DNA of 64,000 nucleotides from Cherax quadricarinatus (lineage: Eukaryota > Arthropoda > Malacostraca > Decapoda > Parastacidae). The notes beneath the pieces were generated by a model, which ran no database searches, was not told where the DNA came from, and saw only the letters and a program-made list of their open reading frames with translations. Every line of letters begins with the position of its first letter. The first letter of the stretch is position 1. The stretch lies in the NCBI RefSeq assembly GCF_038502225.1, contig NC_091312.1, forward strand, positions 33,107,455-33,171,454, read 5' to 3'. Shown here piece by piece: positions 51,481 through 64,000 of the stretch. The translations under genes and the position numbers were made by a program.

Positions 51481-51910
51481 GCTTAATAAACGTGATCTCC
51501 AAGCAACACGTTTATCAGTTTGTCGAGCTGACTTACGACTTCTCCCCCAACTGACGTATTGGTGAAATCTTGATACATAGGATATCTTTTACAAGCCTGT
51601 TGCTAACCTCTGGCCCAGCTCTTAGGCATAGCCTACTTCCATTAGTGCACCCACCAGATTGTGACAGTGCCTTCAACTGCTGCACCAATCTCCTGGATCC
51701 AGTACATAATTGTACATTCACCTGCCCCTTGATCCAGGCCAAGAAACTAACATCTTATATCAAGGTTGAAAAGACTGGTTACCTCATCTCCCACTGATTT
51801 CTGTTCATAATATTTGTACTGAGTTGAGGAAGCTGCTGGCTGGCGACAACATTTTCATAAGAAATGTACCTAAGTGTTGTAAATGTTTCTTATTCATTAA
51901 GAATATTCAC
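51481..51910 (+). mobile_element. PLE-end-like segment with degenerate hairpin-GACAAC motif
   Basis: At 51823-51857 it reads TTGAGGAAGC, TGCTGGCTG, GCGACAAC, ATTTTCATAAG, a decayed form of the hairpin-GAAAC-AATAAAG motif. ACCTAAGTGTTGTAAATG follows, as at the other PLE ends. No inverted partner was fixed. The family assignment is weak. Confidence 0.4.
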
Positions 51911-52399
51911 AGTATATATACACTGAGAGGCATACACCTCTTGGTGTATATATTCGAGTGCAAAGCTTAATAAGTTTTATGTTTGTTTTTCATATTAATA
52001 AAAGATGAGAAAACGTAACTGGGTAACTAATATATTAATGTAATTGTATCTATGAAAAACAAAATAGTGATTTTATGTTTATATTTTGGTAATAGTTATA
52101 TTCTGCAGTCTATATTCGCCTTTTACACGTTTTCTATGAGTAAAAACATGTTAGAAGAAAACTAAAAGTTTAAGTTAAACTTCATTAAATATTTTATTGT
52201 CGCGAATGGATGGATAAAAGAAGAAAAAGATTTAACCCTCTGGGTGAATAATCCGAAGGGTTAGTGACCCAGTAGAATTATTATAGTTGGCTAATTTCCT
52301 CAGGGATCTTTTGATCCTCTTCCCCAGGCTGCAACCCACAAAATTTGTCTAAAACACAGGTACCTACTTATAAGCTCTTAGGTGATCAGAAGATACAGG
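51911..52399. other. No gene recognised
   Basis: AT-rich. One inverted-looking 32-bp repeat relative (TATATACACTGAGAGGCATA) lies at 51916-51950. Confidence 0.4.
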
Positions 52400-52740
52400 T
52401 GCAATGAAACATGCGCAGTATTTCCGAATGTGCTGGGATCGAAACTTGGTCCTTAAGATGAGAGCCGAAGACGCTAGCCCACTCAGCTCACACATTAAGG
52501 TCAGTGGTTCGAGCCCCAGTACGGAAGAAATCATTGGCGTACGTTTCTTCAAGACATCTGCTGTCACTGTTCACCTATCTGCAAATAGGTACCTAGATGT
52601 TATCCGACTGGTGTGGGTCGTATCCTGGGGACAAAATTAACCAAATTTGCTCGAAATGTTCTGCATAACAAGGGGCTTTCTATATAGAATGGCAGTGATG
52701 TACCTAGGTTTGTACAAGTTGTATATTTTAAATGAAGTTT
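52400..52740 (+). mobile_element. tRNA-derived SINE relative
   Basis: B-box-like GGTTCGAGCCC at 52506-52516. The body is shared with the 7.5-kb SINE (AATAGGTACCTAGATGTTAT, CTGGTGTGGGTCGTATCCTG, ACAAGGGGCTTTCTATATAG). It ends at a (TTA)n array, probably grown from its tail. It is more diverged than the 7.5-kb copy. Confidence 0.65.
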
Positions 52741-52923
<183 letters not shown>

Positions 52924-52979
52924 TTTAGTAGTAGTAGTTTTGTTGTTATTTTTTTAATTATAACCTACATCTAAAACAG

Positions 52980-53040
52980 GTACATCGCGAGGCTCACCTG
53001 GCCAGGAGCAAAGTGGTTGTATCACAGCTGCTGGACAAAG
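52980..53040 (+). CDS. Candidate internal exon of an unknown gene
   Basis: A T-rich tract and CTAAAACAG precede 52980, and GTCAGT follows 53040. The 61-nt exon in its first frame reads VHREAHLARSKVVVSQLLDK with one base left over. This looks like ordinary coding sequence (mixed, charged, helix-like) and is less AT-rich than its surroundings. No partner exon was found to the left. To the right, 11 kb of minisatellite runs off the window, so a downstream exon cannot be seen. I do not recognise the protein. It could be chance. Confidence 0.4.
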
Positions 53041-53060
53041 GTCAGTTGTATCTGATGTAT

Positions 53061-56000
53061 ACAACCAACTACCTCCCACAGGATAGCAACCTACTACCTC
53101 CCACATGATACCAACCTACTACCTCCCACAGGATATCAACCTACTACCTCCCACAGGATAGCAACCTACTACCTCCCACAGGATACCAACCTACTACCTC
53201 CCACAGGATATCAACCTACTACCTCCCACAGGATACCAACCTACTACCTCCCACAGGATACCAACCTACTACCTCCCACAGGATATCAACCTACTTCCTC
53301 CCACAGGATACCAACCTACTACCTCCCACAGGATATCAACCTACTACCTCCCACAGGATATCAACCTACTACCTCCCACAGGATACCAACCTACTACCTC
53401 CCACAGGATACCAACCTACTACCTCCCACAGGATACCAACCTACTACCTCCCACAGGATACCAACCTACTACCTCCCACAGGATACCAACCTACTACCTC
53501 CCACAGGATACCAACCTACTACCTCCCACAGGATATCAACCTACTACCTCCCACAGGATACCAACCTACTACCTCCCACAGGATATCAACCTACTACCTC
53601 CAACAGGAAACCAACCTACTACCTCCCACAGGATACCAACCTACTACCTCCCACAGGATACCAGCCTACTACCTTCCCACAGGATATCAACTCTACTACC
53701 TATTACCCTCACAGGATACCAATCTACTACTACCTCCCACAGGATACCAACCTACTACCTCCCAAAGGATACCAACCTAACCTACTTCCTCCCACAGGGT
53801 ACCATCCTACTACACAAGATACCAACCTACTACCTCCCACAATATACCACCCTACTACCTCCCACATGATACCAACCTACTACCTCCCACAGGATAACAA
53901 CCTACTACCTCCCACAGGATACCAACCTACTACCTCCCACAAGATACCACTACCTCCCGCATACTCCTACTATCTCCCACAAGATACCAACCTACTACCT
54001 TTCACAGGATACCAACCTACTGCCTTCCACAGGATACCAACCTACTACCTCCCACATGATACCAACCTACTACCTCCTACAGGATAACAACCTACTACCT
54101 CCCACCCCTACACATGATACCAACCTACTACCTCCAACAGGATACCAACATACTACCTCCCACATGATACCAACCTACTACCTCCCACAGGATACCAACC
54201 TACTACCTCCCACAGGATACCAACCTACTACCTCCCACAGGATATCAACCTACTACCTCCCACAGGATACCAACCTACTACCTCCCACAGGATACCAACC
54301 TACTACCTCCCACAGGATACCAACCTACTACCTCCCACAGGATACCAACCTACTACCTCCCACAGGATACCAACCTACTACCTCCCACAGGATACCAACC
54401 TACTACCTCCCACAGGATACCAACCTACTACCTCCCACAGGATACCAACCTACTACCTCCCACAGGATACCAACCTACTACCTCCCACGGGATATAAACA
54501 CTACCTCCCACAGGATACCAACCTACTACCTCCCACAGGATATCAACCTACTACCTCCCACAGGAAACCAACCTACTACCTCCCACAGGATACCAACCTA
54601 CTACCTCCCACAGGATACCAGCCTACTACCTTCCCACAGGATATCAACCTACTACCTCCCACAGGATACCAACCTACTACCTCCCACAGGATACCAACCT
54701 ACTACCTCCCAAAGGATACCAACCTACTACCTCCCACAGGATACCAACCTACTACCTCCCACAGGATACCAACCTACTACCTCCCACAGGATATCAACCT
54801 ACTACCTCCCACAAGATACCATCCTACTATCTCCCACAGGATACCAACCTACTACCTCCGACATGATACCAACCTGCTACCTCCCACAGGATACCAACCT
54901 ACTACCTCCCACAGGATACCAACCTACTACCTCCCACATGATACCAACTTACTACCTCCCACAGGATATCAACCTACTCTCTCCCACAGGATACCAACCT
55001 ACTACCTCCCAGAGGATACCAACCTACTACCTCCCACAGGATACCAACCGACTACCTCCCACAAGATTTCAACCTACTACCTCCAACAGGATACCAACCT
55101 ACTACCTCCCACAATATACCAACCTACTACCTCCCACAGGATACCAACCTACTACCTCCCACAGGATACCAACCTACTACCTCCCACAGGATATCAAGTT
55201 ACTACTTCCCACAGGATACCAGATTACTACCTTCCACAGGATACCAACCTACTACCTCCCACAGGATACCAACCTACTACCTCCCACAGGATACCAACCT
55301 ACTACCTCCCACAGGATACCAACCTACTACCTCCCACAGGATATCAACCAACTGCCTTCCACAGGATACCATCCTACTACCTCCCACATGATACCAACCT
55401 ACTACCTCCCAGAGGATATCAACCTACTACCTCCCACATGATAACAACCTACTACCTCCCACAGGATACCATCGTACTACCTTCCACAAGATACCATCCT
55501 TCTACTTCCCACAGGATACCATCCTACTACCTCCCACAGGACACAAACCTACTACCTCCCACATGATACCAACCTACTACCTCCCACAGGATACCAACCT
55601 AGTACCTCCCACAGGATACCAACCTACTACCTCACACAGGATACCATCCTACTACCTCCCACATGATACCAACCTACTACCTCCCACAGGATACCAACCT
55701 ACTACCTCCCACAAGATACCAACCTACTACCTCCCACAGGATACCAACCTACTACCTCCCACAATATACCAACCTACTACCTCCTACAGGGTACCAACCT
55801 ACTACCTCCCACAGGATACCAACATAAAACCTCCCACAGGATACCAACCTACTACCCCCCACAGGATACCAACCTACTACCACCCACAGGATACCAACCT
55901 ACTATCTAACACAGGATACCAACCTACTACCTCCCACAAGATACCAACCTACTACTTCCCACAGGATGACAACCTACTACCTCCCACAGGATACCAACCT

Positions 56001-59000
56001 ACTACCTCCCACAGGATACCAACCTACTACCTCCCACAGGATACCAACCTACTACCTCCCACGGGATACCAACCTACTACCTCCAACAGGATACCAACCT
56101 ACTACCTCCCACAGGATACCAACCTACTACCTCCCACAGGATACCAAACTACTAACTCCCACAGGATACCAACCTCCTTCCTCTCACAGGGTACCATCCT
56201 ACTACCTCCCACAAAATACCAACCTACTACCTCCCAAAAGATACCAACCTACTACCTCCCACAAGATACCAACCTACTACCTCTCACAGGATACCAACCT
56301 ACTGCCTTCCACAGGATACCAACCTACTACCTCCCACAAGATACCCTCCTAATAACTCCCACAAGATACCAACCTACTACCTCCCACAGGATACCATCCT
56401 ACTACCTCCCACAAGATACCAACCTACTTCCTCCCACAGGGTACCATCCTACTACCTCCCACAAGATACCAACCAACTACCTCCCACAAGATACCCTCCT
56501 AATAACTCCCACAAGATACCAACCTACTTCCTCTCACAGGATACCAACCTACTGCCTCCCACAGGATACCAAACTACTACCTCCCACAAGATACCCACCT
56601 AATAACTCCCACAAGCTACCAACCTACTACCTCCCACAAGATACCAACCTACTACCTCCCACAAGATACCATCCTACTACCTCCCACATGATACCAACTT
56701 CCTACCTTCCACATGATACCAACTTCCTACCTTCCACATGATACCAACCTACTACCTCCCACAAGATACCATCATACTACATCCCACAGACTACCAACCT
56801 ACTACCTCCTACAAGATACCAACCTACTACCTCCCACAAGATACCAACCTACTACCTCCCACAATATACCAACCTACTACCTCCCACATGATACCAGCCC
56901 ACTACCTCCCACAAGATACCAACCTACTACCTCCCACATGGTACCAACCTACTACCTCCCATATCATACCAACCTACTACCTCCCACATGATACCAACCT
57001 ATTACCTCCCACATCATACCAACCTACTACCTCCCACATGATACCAACCTACTACCTCCTACAGGATACCAACCTAATACCTCCCACATGATACCAACCT
57101 ACTACCTCCCACATGATACCAACCTACTACCTCCCACATAATATCAACCTACTACCTCCTACAGGATGCCAGCCTACTACCTCCCACAAGATATCAACCT
57201 ACTACCTCCCACATGATTCCAACCTATTAGCTACCATATGATACCAACCTACTTCCTCCCACAAGATACCAACCTACTACCTCCCACATGATACCAACCT
57301 ATTACCTCCCACATGATACCAACGTACTATCTCCCACAGGATACCAACTTACTACCTCCCACAGGATACCAACCTACTACCTCCCACAGGATACCAACCT
57401 ACTACCTCCCACAGGATAACAACCTACTACCTCTCACAGGACACCAACCTACTACCTCCCACAGGATACCAACCTACTACCTCCCACAGGATACCAACCT
57501 ACTACCTCCCACAGGATACCAACCTACTACCTCCCACAGGATACCAACATTCTACCTCCCACAGGATACCAACCTACTACCTCCCACAGGATACCAACCT
57601 ACTACCTCCCACAGGATGCCAACCTATTACCTCCCACAAGATACCAACCTACTTTCTCCCACAGCATACCATCCTACTTCCTCCCACAAGATACCAACCT
57701 ACTTCCACCCAAAAGATACCAACCTACTACCTCCCACAAGATATCAACCTGCTACCTCTCACAGGATACCAACCTACTACCTCCCACAAGACACCCTCCT
57801 AATAACTCCCACAAGATACCAATCTACTACCTCCCAAAAGATACTAACCTACTTCTTCCCACAGGGTACCATCCTACTAATTCGCACAAGATACCAACCT
57901 ACTACCTCCCACAAGATACCCTCCTAATAACTCTCACAAGATACCAACCTATTACCTCTCACAGGATACCAATCTACTGCCTCCCACAGGATACCAACCT
58001 ACTACCTTCCACAAGATACCAACCTACTTCCTCCCACAGGGTACCAACCTACTACTTCCCACAAGATACCCTCCTAATAAATCCCACAAGATACCAACCT
58101 ACTTCCTCCCACAAGATACCAACATACTTCCTCCCACAGGGTACCATCCTACTACCCCGACAAGATACCAACCTACTACCTCCCACAATATACCACCCTA
58201 CTACCTCCCACATGATACCAACCTACTACCTCCCACATGATGCCAACCTACTACCTCCCACAGGATACCATCATACTACCTCCCACAGGCTACCAACCTA
58301 CAACTTCCTTCAAGATACCAACCTACTACCTCCCACAAGATCCCAACCTACTACCTCCCGCAATATACCAACATACTACCTCCCACATGATACCAACCTA
58401 CTACCTCCCACAGGATACCAACCTACTACCTCCCACATAATACCAACCTACTACCTCCCACATGATACCAACCTACTACCTCCCACAAGATACCAACCTA
58501 CTACCTCCCATATGATATCAACCTACTACCTCCCACATGATACCAACATTCTACCTCCCACAAGATATCAACCTACTACCTCCCACATGATACCAACCTC
58601 CTACCTCCCACATGATACCAACCTACTACCTCCCACAAGATACCAACCTACTACCTCCCACATGATACCAACCTACTACCTCCCACATGATACCAATCTA
58701 CTACCTCCCACAAGATACCATCCTACTACCTCCTACATGATACCAACCTACTACCTCCCACATGATACCAACCTACTACCTCCCACAAGATACCAGCCTA
58801 CTACCTCCCACATGATACCAACCTACTGCCTCCCTCATGATACCAACGTACTACCTCCCACATGATACCAACCTACTACCCCCTACAGGATACCAACCTA
58901 CTACCTCCCACATGATTCCAACCTACTACCTCCCACATGATAACAACCTACTACCTCCCACAGGATACCAGCCTACTACCTCCTACAGGATACCAACCTA

Positions 59001-62000
59001 CTACCTCCCATAAGATGCCAACCTACTACCTCCCACATGATACCATCCTACTACCTCCCACAAGATACCAACCTTCTACCTCCCACATGATACTAACCTA
59101 CTACCTCCCACATGATACCATACTACTACCTCCCACATGATAGCAACCTACTACCTCCTACAGAATACCAACCTACTACCTCCCACATGATTCCAACCTA
59201 CTACCTCCCACATGATACCAACCTACTACCTCCTACAGGATACCAACCTACTACCTCCTACAGGATACCAACCTACTACCTCCCATAAGATGCCAACCTA
59301 CTACCTCCCACATGATACCAACCTACTACCTCCCACAAGATACCAATCTTCTACCTCCCACATGATACTAACCTACTACCTCCCACATGATACCAACCTA
59401 CTACCTCCCACATGATACCAACCTACTACCTCCCACATGATACCAACCTACTACCTCCCACATGATACCAACCTGCTACCTCCTACAGGATACCAACCTA
59501 CTACCTCACACATGATACCAACCTACTACCTCCTACAGGATACCAACCTACTACCTCCCATAAGATGCCAACCTACTACTTCCCACATGATACCAACCTA
59601 CTACCTCCCACATGATACCAACCTTCTACCTCCTACATGATACCAACCTACTACCTTCCACATGATACCAACCTACTACCTCCCACATGATACCAACGTA
59701 CTACCTCCCACAAGATACCAACCTACTACCTCCAACATGATACCAACCTACTACCTCCCACAAGATACCAACCTACTACCTCCCACATGATACCAACCTA
59801 CTACCTCTCACATGATACTAACCTACTACCTCCCACATGGTACCAACCTACTACCTCCCACAAGATACCAACCTACTACCTCCCACAAGATACCAACCTA
59901 CTACCTCCCACATGATACCAACCTACTACCTCTCACATGATACCAACCTACTACCTCCCACATGATACCAACCTACTACCTCCCACATGATACCAACCTA
60001 CTACCTCCCAGATGATACCAACCTACTACCTCCCACATGATACCAACCTGCTACCTCCTACAGGATACCAACCTACTACCTCACACATGATTCCAACCTA
60101 CTACCTCCCACATGATACCAACCTACTACCTCCCACATGATACCAACCTACTACCTCCCACAAGATACCAACCTACTACCTCCCACATGATACCAACCTA
60201 CTACCTCCCACAAGATACCAACCTACTGCCTCCCACATGATACCAACCTACTACCTCTCACATGATACCAACCTACTACCTCCCACATGGTACCAACCTA
60301 CTACCTCCTACAGGATACCAACCTACTACCTCCCACATGATACCAACCTACTACCTCCCACAAGATACGAACCTACTACCTCCCACAAGATACCAACCTA
60401 CTTCCTCCCACATGATACCAACCTACTACCTCCTACATTATACCAACCTACTACCTCCTACAGGATACCAACCTACTACCTCCCACAAGATACCAACCTA
60501 CTACCTCCTACAGGATACCAACCTACTACCTACCACAAGATACCAACCTACTACCTCCCACAAGATACCAACCTACTACCTCCCACAAGATACCAACCTA
60601 CTACCTCCCACATGATACCAACCTCCTACCTCCCATATGATACCAACCTACTACCTCCCACATGATACTAACCTACTACCTCCCACATGATACCAACCTA
60701 CTACCTCCCACATGATACCAACCTACTACCTCCCACATGATACCAACCTACTACCTCGAACATGATACCAACCTGCTACCTCCTACAGGATACCAACCTA
60801 CTACCTCACACATGATTCCAACCTACTACCTCCCACATGATACAAACCTACTACCTCCCACAGGGTACCAACCTACTTCCTCCTACAGGATACCAACCTA
60901 CTACCTCCCATAAGATGCCAACCTACTACCTCCCACATGATACCAACCTTCTACCTCCCACGAGATACGAACCTTCTACCTCCCATATGATACTAACCTA
61001 CTACCTCCCACATGATACCAACCTACTACCTCCCACATGATACCAACCTTCTACCTCCCACATGATACCAACCTATTACCTTCCACATGATACCAACCTA
61101 CTACCTCCCACAAGATACCAACCTACTACCTCCCACATGATACCAACCTACTACCTCCCACAAGATACCAACCTACTACCTCCCACATGATACCAACCTA
61201 CTACCTCTCACATGATACCAACCTACTACCTCCCACATGGTACCAACCTACTATCTCCTACAGGATACCAACCTACTTCCTCCCACATGATACCAACCTG
61301 CTACCTCCCACAAGATACCAACCTACTACCTCCCACAAGATACCAACCTACTACCTCCCACATGATACCAACCTACTACCTCCTACATTATACCAACCTA
61401 CTACATCCTACAGGATACCAACCTACTACCTCCCACAAGATACCAACCTACTACCTCCAACAATATACCAACCTACTACCTCCCACAAGATACCAACCTA
61501 CTACCTCCCACAAGATACCAACCTACTACCTCCCACAAGATACCAACCTACTACCTCCCACATGATACCAACCTACTACCTCCCATATGATACCAACCTA
61601 CTACCTCCTACAGGATACCAACCTACTACCTCCCACATGATACCAACCTACTACCTCCCACAATATACCAACCTACTACCTCCCACAGGGTACCAACCTA
61701 CTACCTCCCACATTAAACCAACCTAAAACCTCCCACAGGATACCAACCTACTACCTCCCACAGGATACCAACCTACTACCTCCCACAGGATACCAACCTA
61801 CTATCTACCACAGGATACCAACCTACTACCTCCCACAACATACCAACCTACTACCTCCCACAGGATAACAACCTACTACCTCCCACAGGATACCAACCTA
61901 CTACCTCCCACAGGATACCAACCTACTACCTCCCACAGGATACCAACCTACTACCTCCCACAGGATACCAACCTACTACCTCCCACGGGATACCAACCTA

Positions 62001-64000
62001 CTACCTCCAACAGGATACCAACCTACTACCTCCCACAGGATACCAACCTACTACCTCCCACAAGGATACCAAACTACTAACTCCCACAGGATACCAACCT
62101 CCTTCCTCTCACAGGGTACCATCCTACTACCTCCCACAAAATACCAACCTACTACCTCCCAAATGATACCAACCTACTACCTCCCACAAGATACCAACCT
62201 ACTACCTCTCACAGGATACCAACCTACTGCCTTCCACAGGATACCAACCTACTACCTCCCACAAGATACCCTCCTAATAACTCCCACAAGATACCAACCT
62301 ACTACCTCCCACAGGATACCATCCTATAACCTCCCACAAGATACCAACCTACTTCCTCCCACAGGGTACCATCCCACTACCTCCCACAAGATACCAACCA
62401 ACTACCTCCCACAAGATACCCTCCTAATAACTCCCAGAAGATACCAACCTACTTCCTCTCACAGGATACCAACCTACTGCCTCCCACAGGATACCAAACT
62501 ACTACCTCCCACAAGATACCCACCTAATAACTCCCACAAGCTACCAACCTACTACCTCCCACAAGATACCCACCTACTGCCTCCCACAAGATACCAACCT
62601 ACTACCTCCCACAGGATACCAACCTACTACCTCCTACAAGATACCAACCTACTACCTCCCACAAGATACCATCCTACTACCTCCCACATGATACCAACTT
62701 CCTACCTTCCACATGATACCAACTTCCTACCTTCCACATGATACCAACCTACTACCTCCCACAAGATACCATCATACTACATCCCACAGACTACCAACCT
62801 ACTACCTCCTACAAGATACCAACCTACTACCTCCCACAAGATACCAACCTACTACCTCCCACAATATACCAACCTACTACCTCCCACATGATACCAGCCC
62901 ACTACCTCCCACAAGATACCAACCTACTACCTCCCACATGGTACCAACCTACTACCTCCCATATCATACCAACCTACTACCTCCCACATGATACCAACCT
63001 ATTACCTCCCACATCATACCAACCTACTACCTCCCACATGATACCAACCTACTACCTCCTACAGGATAACAACCTAATACCTCCCACATGATACCAACCT
63101 AATACCTCCCACATGATACCAACCTACTACCTCCCACATAATATCAACCTACTACCTCCTACAGGATGCCAGCCTACTACCTCCCACAAGATATCAACCT
63201 ACTACCTCCCACATGATACCAACCTACTAGCTATCATATGATACCAACCTACTTCCTCCCACAATATACCAACCTACTACCTCCCACATGATACCAACCT
63301 ATTACCTCCCACATTATACCAACCTACTATCTCCCACAGGATACCAACCTACTACCTCCCACAGGATACCAACCTACTACCTCCCACAGGATATCAACCT
63401 ACTACCTCCCACAGGATAACAACCTACTACCTCTCACAGGACACCAACCTACTACCTCCCACAGGATACCAACCTACTACCTCCCACAGGATACCAACCT
63501 ACTACCTCCCACAGGATACCAACCTACTACCTCCCACAGGATACCAACATTCTACCTCCCACAGGATACCAACCTACTACCTCCAACATGATACCAACCT
63601 GCTACCTCCTACAGGATACCAACCTACTACCTCACACATGATTCCAACCTACTACCTCCCACATGATACCAACCTACTACCTCCCACAGGGTACCAACCT
63701 ACTACCTCCTACAGGATACCAACCTACTACCTCCCATAAGATGCCAACCTACTACCTCCCACATGATACCAACCTTCTACCTCCCACGAGATACCAACCT
63801 TCTACCTCCCATATGATACTAACCTACTACCTCCCACATGATACCAACCTACTACCTCCCACATGATACCAACCTTCTACCTCCCACATGATACCAACCT
63901 ATTACCTTCCACATGATACCAACCTACTACCTCCCACAAGATACCAACCTACTACCTCCCACATGATACCAACCTACTACCTCCCACAAGATACCAACCT
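53061..64000. repeat. 25-bp minisatellite, about 437 copies, continuing past the window
   Basis: The 25-bp unit starts ATACCAACCTACTACC and closes CTCCCACAGG. The main variants are CACAGG, CACATG and CACAAG at the unit end, and TACTTCC, CATCC and TAATAAC inside. The CACAGG form dominates before about 56000; CACATG and CACAAG alternate later. Because 25 is not a multiple of three, the frame cycles every 75 bases, giving a 25-residue Thr/Pro/Tyr-rich repeat (IPTYYLPQDTNLLPPTGYQP) in open frames up to 461 codons. These are repeat artefacts. Large blocks are duplicated, including about 55.9-57.58 kb and 61.9-63.58 kb. Confidence 0.95.

Noticed and set aside
53866..63866. Many Thr/Pro/Tyr-rich frames up to 461 codons
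   Set aside because: A stop-free 25-bp repeat read in a 75-base cycle produces them in every forward frame. No flanking coding sequence is joined to them.

Overview
This window reads as gene-poor, repeat-rich nuclear DNA of an arthropod, most likely a decapod crustacean (crayfish or lobster type). The reasons are a spliced gene with long introns, many long (TA)n arrays, several LINE classes, Penelope-like elements (PLEs) with GIY-YIG domains, tRNA-derived SINEs and kilobase-scale minisatellites. The organism call is inference. No rRNA gene, free-standing tRNA gene, CRISPR array or bacterial operon was seen.

The one convincing host gene is on the + strand. It has five coding exons (13102-13188, 16770-16821, 20933-21018, 25722-25910, 28535-28639) that join in frame into a 172-residue protein with four predicted membrane helices. 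No single open frame shows it, because each exon is short. Every intron carries transposons or satellites: a PLE and a 20-bp minisatellite in intron 1, a broken RTE-like LINE in intron 2, a complete RTE-like LINE in inverted orientation in intron 3, and a decayed LINE in intron 4. A second, weaker coding call is a lone exon candidate at 52980-53040, at the edge of a huge minisatellite.

Layout. 1-6000: 32-bp and 61-bp minisatellites, an inverted-repeat PLE derivative, a PLE fragment and a CR1-like LINE. 6000-13000: TA array, LINE fragment, SINE, AAT array, LINE tails. 13081-28775: the host gene. 28.6-33.1 kb: quiet DNA, a retroposon, and a 39-bp minisatellite open in frame on both strands. 33.3-40.1 kb: an I-group LINE with RNase H whose ORF1 is split by a PLE composite with a 19-bp target duplication. 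40.8-43.0 kb: PLE relic, large palindrome and MITE, all within (TA)n. 43.0-45.9 kb: a LINE with a restriction-enzyme-like C-terminus. 46.6-48.0 kb: another PLE. 48.6-52.9 kb: retroposons and LINE tails. 53.06-64.0 kb: a 25-bp minisatellite running off the window.

The most interesting thread is a recurring short motif. It is a TGANRA-like box, a perfect hairpin, GAAAC, GTY and often AATAAAG, found at PLE ends and in palindromic PLE-derived elements across the window. It resembles a degenerate hammerhead ribozyme core, and PLEs are known to carry hammerhead motifs. A second thread is the inverted pair of RTE-like LINEs flanking the 86-nt third coding exon.
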